DNA from: Sphaeroforma sirkka
Lineage: Eukaryota > Opisthokonta > Ichthyosporea > Ichthyophonida
Direction: 5' to 3'
NCBI GenBank assembly: GCA_001586965.3
Contig: LUCW03000149.1
Location: 22,501 to 42,500 of the forward strand
Length of the DNA: 20,000 nt
In this document: in pieces, positions 11,211 through 19,881 of the stretch
Layout: every line of letters begins with the position of its first letter
How positions within the stretch are numbered: position 1 is the stretch's first letter
Translations under genes and position numbers: made by a program
The notes under the pieces: generated by a model
Databases searched by the model: none
What the model saw: the letters and a program-made list of their open reading frames with translations, nothing else
Told to the model about the DNA's origin: nothing

Positions 11211-12430
11211 TTCATTTCCTCTAAATGTCTTCACTAAAAGTTAAATAACCTGTAAACATCTCGCACACCAGTTTAATGACTGCCGAATTAGTGACTTCAC
11301 TATGCAGATTTAAGTATGTTCCAATAATTTTCCACAGAAACTGAAGTATTCAGATAGCTGCCGTACCGTGACACAATTCCAGATCGTGCAGATATTTCAA
11401 ATGTGTGATGACTATCGAATACAAGTGGTAAATGATCTACTCATAAGTTTGCGAGCAGACATGTAAGGTTGATCTTGATATGGGTGTGAAGTTTATCGTC
11501 TAGGGTGCAGTACTCTTTTTCATAAATAATAGCAGGATATAGATGGTGAACATAGTACTGTTAGCCTGTGTACTGGCACATTCAAGCCAACGAGCTTAGT
11601 TTTGGAGAGTATATGCACGGTTGAAGAATGCAAGTGACAGTTTCCAAAAGGAAAAGAAATTGTTTTGTATTACCTAAAAATCTTGTTTAGCACCCAAGCT
11701 TATATTGTAGTTTTAACTACTTTTGACCATGGTCTCTTTCGTCGTTCCATTCTTGTCGTAGTACGCTTTCTCACTACAATAATATTATAAAGTGCTATAC
11801 TACATAAATGAATAAGTGAATTGAAATATTTACGTGTTAAACCTTTATAAAAATGTGAAAAGCAGTCCATTGTACGATCCTCGAAGCTGTTGTGTAAAAT
11901 CCCATCATCGATCGTTATCAACTCTTGTACAAAATCCCTCGCTCTCTACAGGGTTAGATTTTTGCAATTGCATTCTGTATATTGAAAACACCAAGTACCC
12001 GCCGAATTTCGAAGATCTCCTTCTTAAAATTAGTGTTAGTCTGCACTTGTGCTGTCAATTTGTCGTGTTGCAATGAGATTATACTCATTAGAATCGAATT
12101 CGACCTACATCATCACTGATTCGTTACCTGGTGAAACGGTGATAATTATGTTTTCTCTTTTCTGTGAGAACAACTTACCGTGGGCGAGGCGACAATCCTT
12201 CTTTTACTACAGTAGCTACACTGTCTTTGTATGTCACAGGCGAATTTGAACATCGTATGGCTTACTGCCCAAAGTGCTTTTTATGTCTACATGCACATCA
12301 GGCTTCATGTTCGTTGTTGGAGAGGTTCTGGGAAAATTGAAGGGAAGTTATGATTGTCGAACTGCCGCGAGAAGCTCGGGGCGAGTGATGCAACGAAGGA
12401 AGACACACGGTGCGTTAGCTCACGACGAAG

Positions 12431-12700
12431 GTGAGAACTAAAACCTGTGTGTCATTGCGTAAAATAAAGCTGGCTCACACTGGTAGTGGTATTATGGGCG
12501 AAGTCAGTCTGAGATATTTTAAACGTGATACCAAGAAGGTTGAGATTGTCATCCCCAATTTGTTTCGGAACAAAGTTGGAGGCTGCCCGGTAACACACCA
12601 CACAACTGATGTATCTGGAATATCCTGGCTAGCCACAGCGGGAATTATCATAGGTGGTATCATAAGTCTCGAAGATTTGGTCTGTACCGAAATCTGGTAA
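12431..12700 (+). CDS. 89-codon open frame inside 374-bp repeat copy 1
   Basis: The frame begins GTGAGAACTAAAACC; the annotated start would be non-ATG (GTG), with the first ATG about 21 codons in. It ends in two consecutive stops (TAATAG). The product has a basic first half (KRDTKKVEIVIPNLFRNK) and a hydrophobic patch, WLATAGIIIGGIISLE, that could be a single membrane segment. The same frame recurs at 12805-13074. Because GTGAGA at the start is also a splice-donor match, the frame may lie in an intron. The opposite strand carries an overlapping 101-codon frame (12780-12475). I recognise neither, and coding status is uncertain. Confidence 0.2.
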   Translation: MRTKTCVSLRKIKLAHTGSGIMGEVSLRYFKRDTKKVEIVIPNLFRNKVGGCPVTHHTTDVSGISWLATAGIIIGGIISLEDLVCTEIW

Positions 12701-12804
12701 TAGTACTTGAGTAGAGTGATGAGACGGGGTATGGGAAACATCAATTTATCGACCAGGAATGGACGGAGATGGGAAGACACACGGTGCGTTAGCTCACGAC
12801 GAAG

Positions 12805-13074
12805 GTGAGAACTAAAACCTGTGTGTCATTGCGTAAAATAAAGCTGGCTCACACTGGTAGTGGTATTATGGGCGAAGTCAGTCTGAGATATTTTAAACGT
12901 GATACCAAGAAGGTTGAGATTGTCATCCCCAATTTGTTTCGGAACAAAGTTGGAGGCTGCCCGGTAACACACCACACAACTGATGTATCTGGAATATCCT
13001 GGCTAGCCACAGCGGGAATTATCATAGGTGGTATCATAAGTCTCGAAGATTTGGTCTGTACCGAAATCTGGTAA
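12805..13074 (+). CDS. 89-codon open frame inside 374-bp repeat copy 2
   Basis: This copy is identical to the frame in the first repeat unit, with the same hydrophobic patch and the same paired stops. Identity at silent as well as coding positions shows recent copying and gives no evidence that the protein is maintained. Confidence 0.2.
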   Translation: MRTKTCVSLRKIKLAHTGSGIMGEVSLRYFKRDTKKVEIVIPNLFRNKVGGCPVTHHTTDVSGISWLATAGIIIGGIISLEDLVCTEIW

Positions 13075-13178
13075 TAGTACTTGAGTAGAGTGATGAGACG
13101 GGGTATGGGAAACATCAATTTATCGACCAGGAATGGACGGAGATGGGAAGACACACGGTGCGTTAGCTCACGACGAAG

Positions 13179-13376
13179 GTGAGAACTAAAACCTGTGGGT
13201 CATTGCGTAAAATAAAGCTGGCTCACACTGGTAGTGGTATTATGGGCGAAGTCAGTCTGAGATATTTTAAACGTGATACCAAGAAGGTTGAGATTGTCAT
13301 CCCCAATTTGTTTCGGAACAAAGTTGGAGGCTGCCCGGTAACACACCACACAACTGATGTATCTGGAATATCCTGA
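13179..13376 (+). CDS. Shortened open frame inside 374-bp repeat copy 3
   Basis: This is the counterpart of the frames at 12431 and 12805. It ends earlier, at 65 codons, before the hydrophobic patch. The opposite-strand frame is longer here (13657-13223), because it continues into the unique flank. The loss of the tail without other decay argues against a strongly conserved plus-strand protein. Confidence 0.15.
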   Translation: MRTKTCGSLRKIKLAHTGSGIMGEVSLRYFKRDTKKVEIVIPNLFRNKVGGCPVTHHTTDVSGIS

Positions 13377-13513
13377 CTAGCCACAGCGGGAATTATCATA
13401 GGTGGTATCATAAGTCTCGAAGATTTGGTCTGTACCGAAATCTGGTAATAGTACTTGAGTAGAGTGATGAGACGGGGTATGGGAAACATCAATTTATCGA
13501 CCAGGAATAGACG

Positions 13514-14222
13514 GAGATGAATTGGTGCCCGCTGTTCATGGTGCAGGAAGCTCCCGAGGTGTTCGTGAAGAGTCCTTATGCCGTGGTAGTCATGCCGATT
13601 CTGTAGGTGTTGAAAGTAAGGCCCACTAGAATACACCTTATTGTGAAGCTGATACAAGCAAAGTGGCTGGACGTAAAAATTTTATCGCCGGGGCACACAG
13701 GACAGAACCATCCACCAGTACGATAGTCAAACAATTTGAATAGGAATGTTTGGTTGATATCATGGCTATCCTGGTTCGTGATGAGAAATTCTCCTCTGAT
13801 AAGTCGATTGTAGCATTGGCGGCGAACCTTGCGTGCTATCTACTTATTTGTGAGGCGTTGTGTTGTATTATGTTGGATCTGCTCGCGGAGCTTACGGAGT
13901 TCTTTGTGTTGAGGTGTGCACCCGCCCGTTGAGTCTAGATAAGCGTAATATCAAACGAGAATTTGCCCCGAGTCTGTTACGTGTCCAAGCGGGTCTCGTA
14001 AGTGGGGCGAGTGGATTTGCACTGTTGATCGAGTTAAGATATAGTCCCAGGCAGCCACCAAGGTACTCTACAAATTGGCGTGCTGAAAGGAACCCACAGA
14101 AGCGAAGAAGCCGTATACGCTGGTATGGGAGTTTTAGAAATGTAGGGCCTGTTATGATGGCTGCTGCTTAGATTAGTGCTGAGTTGTACCGCTCGTACGG
14201 TGGCTTCAACGCGGTATGCCAA
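13514..14222 (+). pseudogene. Interrupted, coding-like sequence of unknown family
   Basis: Directly after the third 374-bp copy, one plus-strand frame reads as protein-like text with a few interruptions. It includes TSKVAGRKNFIAGAHRTEPS and then a 60-codon open part (13750-13932) with VDIMAILVRDEKFSSDKSI and LAANLACYLLICEALC. An overlapping frame (13860-14171) and the stretch ELYRSYGGFNAVCQIGG near 14180-14230 look similar in character. Base composition here is more G+C rich than the surrounding DNA. I cannot name a family. A decayed host gene, a transposon or an old viral insert are all possible. Confidence 0.25.
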
Positions 14223-14234
14223 ATAGGTGGAGCC

Positions 14235-14495
14235 TATATAGTGATCATGGCATGTGGCACAGTGTGTTCATCAATTATTCGTTGATATTCATTGTGATAC
14301 ATTTACTTGGTTATTGTGATATGATAATTATATTTCATGTGAAAAATCATCATATATAACGTTTATATAAATACCATTAATATTGATAAATACATATAAT
14401 TAAAGTTCCATGTTGGTCTATGTGACATATTGATTGTATCCATAAATATATATATGTGATTATGACATTTGGCACAGTGTATTCAAAACTGTTCG
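14235..14495. repeat. Diverged direct repeat, two copies of about 47 bp
   Basis: Positions 14235-14281 and 14449-14495 share the pattern TATATA-GTGAT-ATG-CAT-T, GGCACAGTGT and TTCA, with ATT or CTGTTCG at the end. They are about 80% alike by eye and 214 bp apart. The DNA between them is very A+T rich. They may be remnants of terminal repeats or of an old tandem duplication. Confidence 0.5.
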
Positions 14496-14947
14496 TCCAT
14501 TTGTTGCATGACGTACAACCATCTAACTATTCTTACTGTATGTGTTGTCTTGTGGTTCGTCTTGCTGTTCTGATGCCTAGTGCATTTCGCCGATGTGTAG
14601 TTCTAAGTTCTTGTTGGGTGAACGGTCTGGTCAGCTCGGTTCGGTTGTGAGTGTCGGACCTAGTACGTTTTTGGACTGGCACCCATGGAGAGCTATAAAA
14701 GCTTGTTTATCATATGATGTTGGCTAGGGTATTTATACGTACTCGTAAATTTGTAAGTATATTTAGCGACTTTCTCATATAGTCCATGTATATTTAAAGT
14801 ATTTCCTCTTTATTCTTTCAGTTTTGCTTTCCATGTGTATGTTATTGGGAATGTTGTTGGATTGTGTGGGAGGATCAATCACCATATTATCATTTATTGT
14901 ATTAGTACCATTCAAATGAGGACACATCATTGAGGTTCATGTTTATG
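14496..14947. other. A+T-rich stretch without a recognised gene
   Basis: A 64-codon frame overlaps it on the plus strand (14456-14650) but has the skewed composition expected of chance. I looked here on the minus strand for the helicase part of the neighbouring Helitron and saw none of its motifs. Confidence 0.4.
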
Positions 14948-15247
14948 TTATTGCTGATCAATACCCATATCAATGTCGGACACATGTTTATGTATACTTC
15001 TATTTATCATGTCTGTATCTGCCGAGGGGGTATCATCTGTGTCCGGATCACAATGTAGTTGTTCTTCTGAAAATTCAAACGTTTCGTCAGTAGATATTGC
15101 CTCTGTAACTGCATCCAATTCCGGCTCACCTATTGGACTCTGAAACGGATCGTAATCTGTTGAAAAAGTACTGTTTGTGATGGGTGTGGTAGACTGATCT
15201 TCACGAATTGCTATTTCATTTGCTATAGGATCAGAGTGTGGTGGGAT
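14948..15247 (-). CDS. Acidic 99-codon open stretch beside the Helitron, no early ATG
   Basis: On the minus strand the frame is open for 99 codons, between a TAA just upstream of 15247 and the stop at 14948-14950. The first ATG comes late, so it is easy to miss. The product is strongly acidic and rich in Ser/Thr, for example SDPIANEIAIREDQSTTP, PIGEPELDAVTEAI and DPDTDDTPSADTD. Third-position and amino-acid usage look like real protein. It lies directly after the Helitron Rep remnant in the same direction. It could be a linker or tail of that protein in another frame, or an exon of another gene. I recognise no domain. Confidence 0.35.
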   Translation of the reverse strand: MPPHSDPIANEIAIREDQSTTPITNSTFSTDYDPFQSPIGEPELDAVTEAISTDETFEFSEEQLHCDPDTDDTPSADTDMINRSIHKHVSDIDMGIDQQ

Positions 15248-15255
15248 TTATCTGG

Positions 15256-15474
15256 CTAATAAGGATTTTTGTGCCCGATATTGTTTATTGAATTCTGATC
15301 ATTGTCATACGGGTTGTACACACTTGTTTTACCATTCGAATCGATAACACGGCATATCTGTTTGGATATATCACCTTTCATTAAAGTTTTCAACGCGAGT
15401 TCCAGTAGGATAGGTGACAAACTAGTGCCTATGTGGAAGTGACCATATAGAGCTCCATAATTCTGAAACTCATC
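15256..15474 (-). pseudogene. Putative Rep HUH-motif region, altered
   Basis: Downstream of the TINPD block, a minus-strand frame reads EFQNYGALYGHFHIGTS and then LELALKTLMKGDISKQICRV, SNGKTSVYNPYDNDQNSIN and a stop at 15256-15258. The E.Q..G.L..H.H spacing resembles the HUH site of Helitron Rep ('EyQ.RG.lH.H'), but it has two extra residues before the first His. This piece may therefore be a changed HUH site or a chance likeness. I see no catalytic Tyr motif after it. Confidence 0.35.
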
Positions 15475-15552
15475 TCCTCTGGTTATCCTCCTTCCTTGAG
15501 TTTACATACTGGTATGGGTTTTCTGGTGGAATAAGTTGATTTCAATAGGTAA

Positions 15553-15910
15553 TTATAAAAACTGCAATATACAATCATAAATATCTGCGGCAATCACAGG
15601 GTTCGTTGTTAATGTTTCCACGTGTTTATGTTCATCCCAGTACGGAATTATAACTTTGGCAATATTAATTTCATTGCCGCCATCCAATTTGCCTAGTTTG
15701 ACAGTTGATAAGCTGTTGGATACGTCTGGATTTATAGTTGTGAAGTGTGAAGTTGGGCCGTGAAAAATGTTGCGCACGTGTTTTATTTAAATAGACTGCG
15801 TCTCTAAGTGTGACCATTCAAAACATTCAACAGTGACACAAATTGGTAAAGTGATAGCTTTGCTTCTTGCGAGTCTGGGTTTTGTATTGCTTTTTTCATA
15901 GTGTTACCGA
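15553..15910 (-). pseudogene. Helitron Rep domain, N-terminal part
   Basis: A piece near 15905-15810 reads MKKAIQNPDSQEAKLSLYQF in one frame, followed after a shift by LRDAVYLNKTR. The main open part (15777-15553) has RNIFHGPTSHFTTINPD and, after a spacer, TNPVIAADIYDCILQFL. The 'G.p..f.TINP.D' motif and the later 'NP..aa.yf...l..f' are hallmarks of the Rep region of Helitrons. Function would have been single-strand nicking and rolling-circle transposition. Confidence 0.7.
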
Positions 15911-15960
15911 ATATTGGATTATTTATCGTCGACTCTATTTATTGTACTCTTGATAGTTAT

Positions 15961-16278
15961 CTAGAGAATGACATCGAAACATTTGTGGCATACTCGTGTC
16001 TTCTCTAGATCGGTGTTTAGAAATATAAAATCACTATTCGGGGCAAATCGATTTTTGTAGTAATGAAGCAAATGATCTATCATATCGTTTACTATTTTAC
16101 TTTTGTAAGTCAATTCTATTCCAGCAAGGAATATTAACGGGAGGCAACTGTGTCTCAATAAACTGATATCTATATAATTATTAAATGGGTGTTCTGTGTC
16201 TGGATTTTTTTGTACTCTTGGGTTACCTTCGAAGAATTCATTATCAATAACAGTCTTGTATGCTTTCAGTAGTTGCAT
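15961..16278 (-). pseudogene. Helitron_like_N-type segment
   Basis: The 105-codon frame starting at ATG 16278 ends with MIDHLLHYYKNRFAPNSDF and IFLNTDLEKTRVCHKC. This corresponds to the family pattern 'yl.hLL.y.d.RFa.dp.FiF...n...r'. Before it comes PFNNYIDISLLRHSCLPLIF, matching the 'yydp.ll...fP.LFP.G' part, though the usual LFP.G is degraded here. The ATG is internal to the ancestral protein and should not be taken as a gene start. Confidence 0.65.
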
Positions 16279-16458
16279 TTTCCCTTACGCGTTTTGCTAT
16301 TATTGGATGTTTTAATTCAGTTGGATTTTCTTAAACCGGTGTATATCTTTGTTCGCCTATACTCCCAACCTGTTCAAGCGTTGTGAGTGATGAAGTTTGT
16401 TCCAATGTAGTCTTTGAAAGTAGATTGGGTTGTACAATGAGTTCTGAAATTTGATCAG

Positions 16459-16575
16459 CTATACTACTAATTCTGGGGATGCTATTTTGATAGCCTTATC
16501 TTCAGAAACGATCTCCTCATTCTTTGAGGTGGTATCCGGTATGTCGTCAAGTTCTTGTTCTAACTCATGTATGGG
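16459..16575 (-). pseudogene. Acidic linker of the Helitron protein
   Basis: Just past the LYEDIQL block the frame changes again and reads HELEQELDDIPDTTSKNEE then VSEDKAIKIASPELVV before a stop at 16459-16461. Helitron proteins usually have a short acidic linker with a 'lp.dd.p' pattern between these two domains, so position and composition both fit. It is too short to stand alone. Confidence 0.4.
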
Positions 16576-17209
16576 TGTAATTGTATATCTTCGTACAGTA
16601 CACTGATTTTCTTGAGCGATTGTAAATACTTGTATACGACCCTTAGACGTACGGTTATGAAACGAGTATACTGGTCACATTTTGTTTCATCATCTATGTA
16701 TCTACGTACATCTTTGACCTTGCCTACTAATATACAGTGTAGATTTCGTAAAATACCCATATTTGATAATGTTTTAGCAAACTGTACTGGTCCATTCAAT
16801 GAAAAGGCAATCATATTACTCATGAGTTTGAATGTCATACTTGCAGAAGTTTTGTCCGGTGCAAATCCAAATTGTAGAATACTCTGGAACGGGTGATCTC
16901 CATATACGTATTAAAACCAGCTGTGAGCGAAAACTTATATGGCTTCTTTGTGTTCAGATTCTTATGGCAATTATTACACAAGTAAAATTTATTTTCATGC
17001 ATTGCTATTTTGTTTAAGTAATATACATGGTTATTCTTTAAATAATTACTTGCTATCGGATTTATCAATATTTTTTCCTTTATTGATTCTTCGACCCATT
17101 CATGCTCACTTATATCAGTGTGCTGTATGGACAATTCGTCGTCAGGACCTTGTAATCGTTGATAACCACATGAAGCACACACAATAGCTTGGACAATCTT
17201 AGGGTCCAT
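16560..17209 (-). pseudogene. Helitron segment with Cys pairs, DUF6570-like
   Basis: The frame from ATG 17209 begins MDPKIVQAIVCASCGYQRL and later has FYLCNNCHKNL, giving two CxxC pairs that could bind zinc. After a frame change near 16900 it continues as YGDHPFQSILQFGFAPDK, then LMSNMIAFS, HCILVGK and RFITVRLRVVYKYLQ, ending at LYEDIQL. The order matches the DUF6570 region found before the Rep domain of many Helitrons: Cys pair, then 'v..fp', then a charged 'R..V..aL.wL...n.lY.dI' block. The open pieces overlap by four bases at 16835-16838, the sign of a single-base shift. Confidence 0.6.
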
Positions 17210-17227
17210 CGCGTTAGTGTATGCTAA

Positions 17228-17640
17228 GTATAATAATCCTTTGTTGGTGTATCATCAATATAGACTTCATTGTCTTCTTGCTTCTGGCGTTTACTTTTAG
17301 CCAAAACGGTTTAATGCTCCTTGCTACTCGTAGTTGTACTGCGTTTATGTTGAGTGGTTGTTAGTATTTTAGTTTTTTTTTGCTTCGCACGGGCGCATTC
17401 ATGCTCTTGAGTGTCTTTCTGTTGTATTTGATGATGTTTCTGCTCTGTACTGATTTTATCATTCCATTTTTGTTTACGAAGCCGAGAACTAAATTTAGCT
17501 CGCTGCTTACGCGCTTTGTTTTATCTATAGGGGAGCAGTTCGGTATTATATCATGTAAAAATGTGAAAGGTTTAGGTAAGTGTTCAATTACTGTGGAAAT
17601 ACATTTGTTCGCCTGCTTGGGCTTTTGTAAATCATTCACA
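17228..17640 (-). pseudogene. Helitron protein N-terminal basic region, broken
   Basis: One frame opens with NDLQKPKQANKCISTVIEH and LPKPFTFLHDI (17639 downward). A second continues with ARKQRAKFSSRLRKQKW and ECARAKQKK near 17515-17370. A third gives LAKSKRQKQEDNEVYIDD near 17300-17240. Lys/Arg/Gln-rich leaders are usual in eukaryotic Helitron proteins and may carry nuclear-localisation signals. Each frame ends at a stop, so at least two shifts are needed to link them to the next part. Their assignment is mainly by position and composition. Confidence 0.45.
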
Positions 17641-18640
17641 AGTATTGAAGTTTCGTATAACCCATGTATAGCTTTTGTTTACATCATCATTCCGCTTGTC
17701 CGATTCATGATGTATTTCGATATTGAGATGGTCTTTGATTTTGATTTGATTTGATTGTTTGTATATTCCGTTTCAGCTTTGTATCAAGACTTTAATTTGT
17801 ATGTATTTGATTGTGTCGTATTGGATGAATCTACAGCTTGTTCGTAAATGAACGTCTATGGGCTTTTTAGTGGCACCGATTGCATTATGGATACATAAGT
17901 GTCCGTCGATGTGTTGAGGTGGTCCTCAAAACCGTAAGTATATTGAAAAAGCGCGGCAACTAATGCGAGTGGCTGCTACCGTGACATAATTCCACTATAT
18001 GGGGTTACTTTTTTTGATTTTTTTGATGGGGTGTCATAAGACCAAATTCTAAAGTGGTATTACGTGCTTAGAGCATAGAGCAATGCCACTAACGCTACGA
18101 AGGCATTGTGCATTTCTGTCCCTAGTTATCACCTGTAACTGTCTCACACCACCACAGTAGTTTATGGCACAGGGTCTGTGTGTATGAGTTGTACATTTAT
18201 TGACTGGATGTGATGGATGACGATTCTACTCTTCAGTACACGATGTCTGTCGACGAGTTGCATTAGGTTGATATCCTCTCGCACTTGTCACTACGCTTCA
18301 ATACTAGTCTTTCATTCCACTCCTTGTCCCATATACTATTGAAACTGCACCCCCTCTTCTATTTGCGGTTGGTTCGTATTTCAATATTCTAATTTGCTAT
18401 GTATGCCTTCTCTATGTAAGATTCGAGTTCGAGGTGTGTATAGGTATAAGAGAAGTGATCGGCCGAAAATGAAACGCTTGCATATAAACAGCAAGTTGGA
18501 CACTCCCCACTCACATATACTGATGTAAACCGGTGCTGTGTGATGTATGTATGCGGCTGATGTTGGGATGACAAACATTGTATAATCACATATTCTACAT
18601 ATGCCAGAGAACGATTGGGGATCATTTCACTCTGCTTCTA
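17641..18640. other. Non-coding stretch, possible Helitron 5' flank
   Basis: No convincing gene was found. It holds a T-run with TTTTTTTGATTTTTTTGATG near 18007-18027 and an inverted repeat, CAATGCC (18081-18087) with GGCATTG (18102-18108). Two overlapping minus-strand frames (18625-18381) look like chance. The Helitron 5' end should be in its first part, but no terminus is obvious. Confidence 0.4.
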
Positions 18641-19056
18641 GAAACGGGAAGTGGCACAGCTGCCCTGGACCAAAATATCAATATTGTTGCTGAAGATACG
18701 GCAAGTATCCCGTTTCCGTGTAGGAATCACACTATTCCATGACAATTTAATCCGTATGACCACTCAGTCGTACGATCTGTGCACCAACTTTGCCACTACC
18801 GATCGTACTCCGCTGCTGAGTGACTTGTTAGTCCGCTTAGTGGCATAATGGTTTGGCATAGCCCCTGTACAACTTGTAAATTGCAACTACCTGCGTGACA
18901 AAAATAGAGTGCAGCACTGATTGTGCCATCGAAGTGCTAGTGCAGTTCAGTTATAAACCAGTATATTCAATACTTTCACTACAGAAGCCTCAAATTTACT
19001 TTATGTACTTAAATTACGCCAACAATGAGATGTGAAACGGGTGCCTTCCAACTAAC
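18641..19056. other. Unassigned stretch with a short inverted repeat
   Basis: GAAACGGGA (18641-18649) pairs with TCCCGTTTC (18708-18716), and a 65-codon plus-strand frame (18651-18848) starts inside it. That frame has no recognisable motif. The rest shows nothing I can name. Confidence 0.35.
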
Positions 19057-19281
19057 TCAAGGACTTAATTTCTTCATGCCCACACCCGATTTGAAGACAA
19101 ACACGGGCACAGCGAATAGCAGACCGAATAGTAAGTAGTAGACGAGATTGGATGATGTATCGAAGTCCCTCATCATGTACGACAACGACTCCACCTGAGG
19201 ATTGATGATATGAACGGAGGTGTATAATATGAAACTAAGAAAAACGGGAAGGATTGAACTGTCCCAATACGATACAGGCAT
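19057..19281 (-). CDS. Small membrane-protein frame or last exon, two hydrophobic segments
   Basis: The frame from ATG 19281 gives 74 residues. Residues 9-26 (SILPVFLSFILYTSVHII) and 47-62 (VYYLLFGLLFAVPVFVF) look like membrane helices, with a short charged linker (YMMRDFD) between and a basic tail, KSGVGMKKLSP. An in-frame stop lies a few codons above the ATG. GGGACAG near 19262 could act as a splice acceptor, in which case this is a terminal exon of a longer minus-strand gene. I recognise no family. The regular hydrophobic pattern is better than expected by chance. Confidence 0.35.
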   Translation of the reverse strand: MPVSYWDSSILPVFLSFILYTSVHIINPQVESLSYMMRDFDTSSNLVYYLLFGLLFAVPVFVFKSGVGMKKLSP

Positions 19282-19881
19282 GAGAAAATAGTAGCATTGT
19301 TACACAAGAAATTAGGGTGCCAGAGAAAAAAAGTTCAGATATTACAGGGAAAAGGGTATGATCTGAGACCAAATAACTCCAGCTTCAAGGATTCGGCTGT
19401 CAAATGCTAGAGACGGAGTTGCGTCTGATAACCGAATTGGAATGCAACAAGGCAGCTACGAGGAAATAACTGCATATTTTGTATCATGACATCAACGCAA
19501 AACAGGAAATACTGTAACATGAAACCAAGGCGAAACAGATCATGCCCGTGTACAGCAGGACATGTGCGTACTGGAGGTTAATGCTTAAGTAGCACAGGCT
19601 AACTTTCATACGTGAAACAGACCGTCTCAACGCGAGAAAGGCCTCTCAGCTCTCAGCTTGTTGAGAATGTGTAGCAGAATAGGGCACGAGAATTGCAAAC
19701 TAGAAATATGCACGGATGCAACAGAGTGTATTGCGCTTATATTTAGATCCTCAGGAACTAGGGTATATATGTCATTCCCCAAGAGAAATCTCACAGATAA
19801 ACACACATGCGTACTACCAATATCGCTCTAAAAACGTAGCAAATGGGATAAACGCCTGAAGCGCTGACTTGACTGTTGTAC
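19282..19881. other. Probable intronic or intergenic DNA at the right edge
   Basis: No frame is convincing. On the minus strand LNKLRAERPFSR (near 19650) and on the plus strand LETELRLITELECNKAATRK (near 19410-19470) are coiled-coil-like but short. If the flanking pieces belong to one minus-strand gene, this would hold one or more introns and small exons. Confidence 0.3.

Larger units (their letters stand above)
9957..12397. other. Intergenic stretch with no recognisable gene
   Basis: About 2.4 kb separates the CCDC97 stop from the 374-bp repeats. Several open frames of 60 to 90 codons occur on both strands, overlap one another and look like nothing I know. The best is reported separately (10549-10803). 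The first part includes the CCDC97 3' untranslated region, but I see no clear AATAAA signal close to the stop. Composition is A+T rich, with mixed homopurine and T runs. No tRNA or rRNA gene was seen. Confidence 0.5.
12398..13519. repeat. Three tandem copies of a 374-bp unit
   Basis: Copies are 12398-12771, 12772-13145 and 13146-13519, with boundaries approximate to a base or two. Copies 1 and 2 look identical. Copy 3 differs at three bases that I can see: GTGGGTC for GTGTGTC, CTGACTAG for CTGGCTAG, and GAATAGACG for GAATGGACG. The join between copies is GAGATG/GGAAGACAC. Such high identity points to a recent expansion, or an assembly effect. Each unit contains AAG/GTGAGA, a good splice-donor match, just upstream of the open frame. 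Confidence 0.95.
15256..17640 (-). mobile_element. Decayed Helitron (rolling-circle DNA transposon), 5' two-thirds only
   Basis: Read on the minus strand, successive open pieces follow the order of a Helitron Rep-helicase protein. There is a basic N-terminal region, a Cys-pair segment resembling DUF6570, an acidic linker, a Helitron_like_N-type segment, and the start of the Rep domain with GPTSHFTTINPD. The pieces fall in different frames, with at least six frame changes or stops, so the element is dead. No Pif1-type helicase motifs are seen downstream and no 5'-TC or 3'-CTRR ends could be fixed. Either the copy is truncated or its helicase half lies elsewhere. Family placement rests on remembered motif patterns. 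Confidence 0.72.

Noticed and set aside
13514-14222. Integrated virus remnant
   Set aside because: I considered it because the sequence looks coding and broken, but no viral family motif is recognisable, so I left the origin open.
16567-17187. Plus-strand open frames opposite the Helitron pieces
   Set aside because: They are antisense readings of the better-supported minus-strand transposon segments.
15256-17640. Polinton or LTR-type element
   Set aside because: No integrase, reverse transcriptase, capsid or terminal repeats were seen. The TINPD and RFA-type segments fit a Helitron better.
17380-17754. 124-codon plus-strand frame rich in hydrophobic residues
   Set aside because: It is antisense to the Lys/Gln-rich Helitron leader, and hydrophobic antisense text is expected from such codons.
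18381-18625. Two overlapping minus-strand frames
   Set aside because: They overlap in different phases, have no recognisable motif and lie in DNA with no other sign of a gene.
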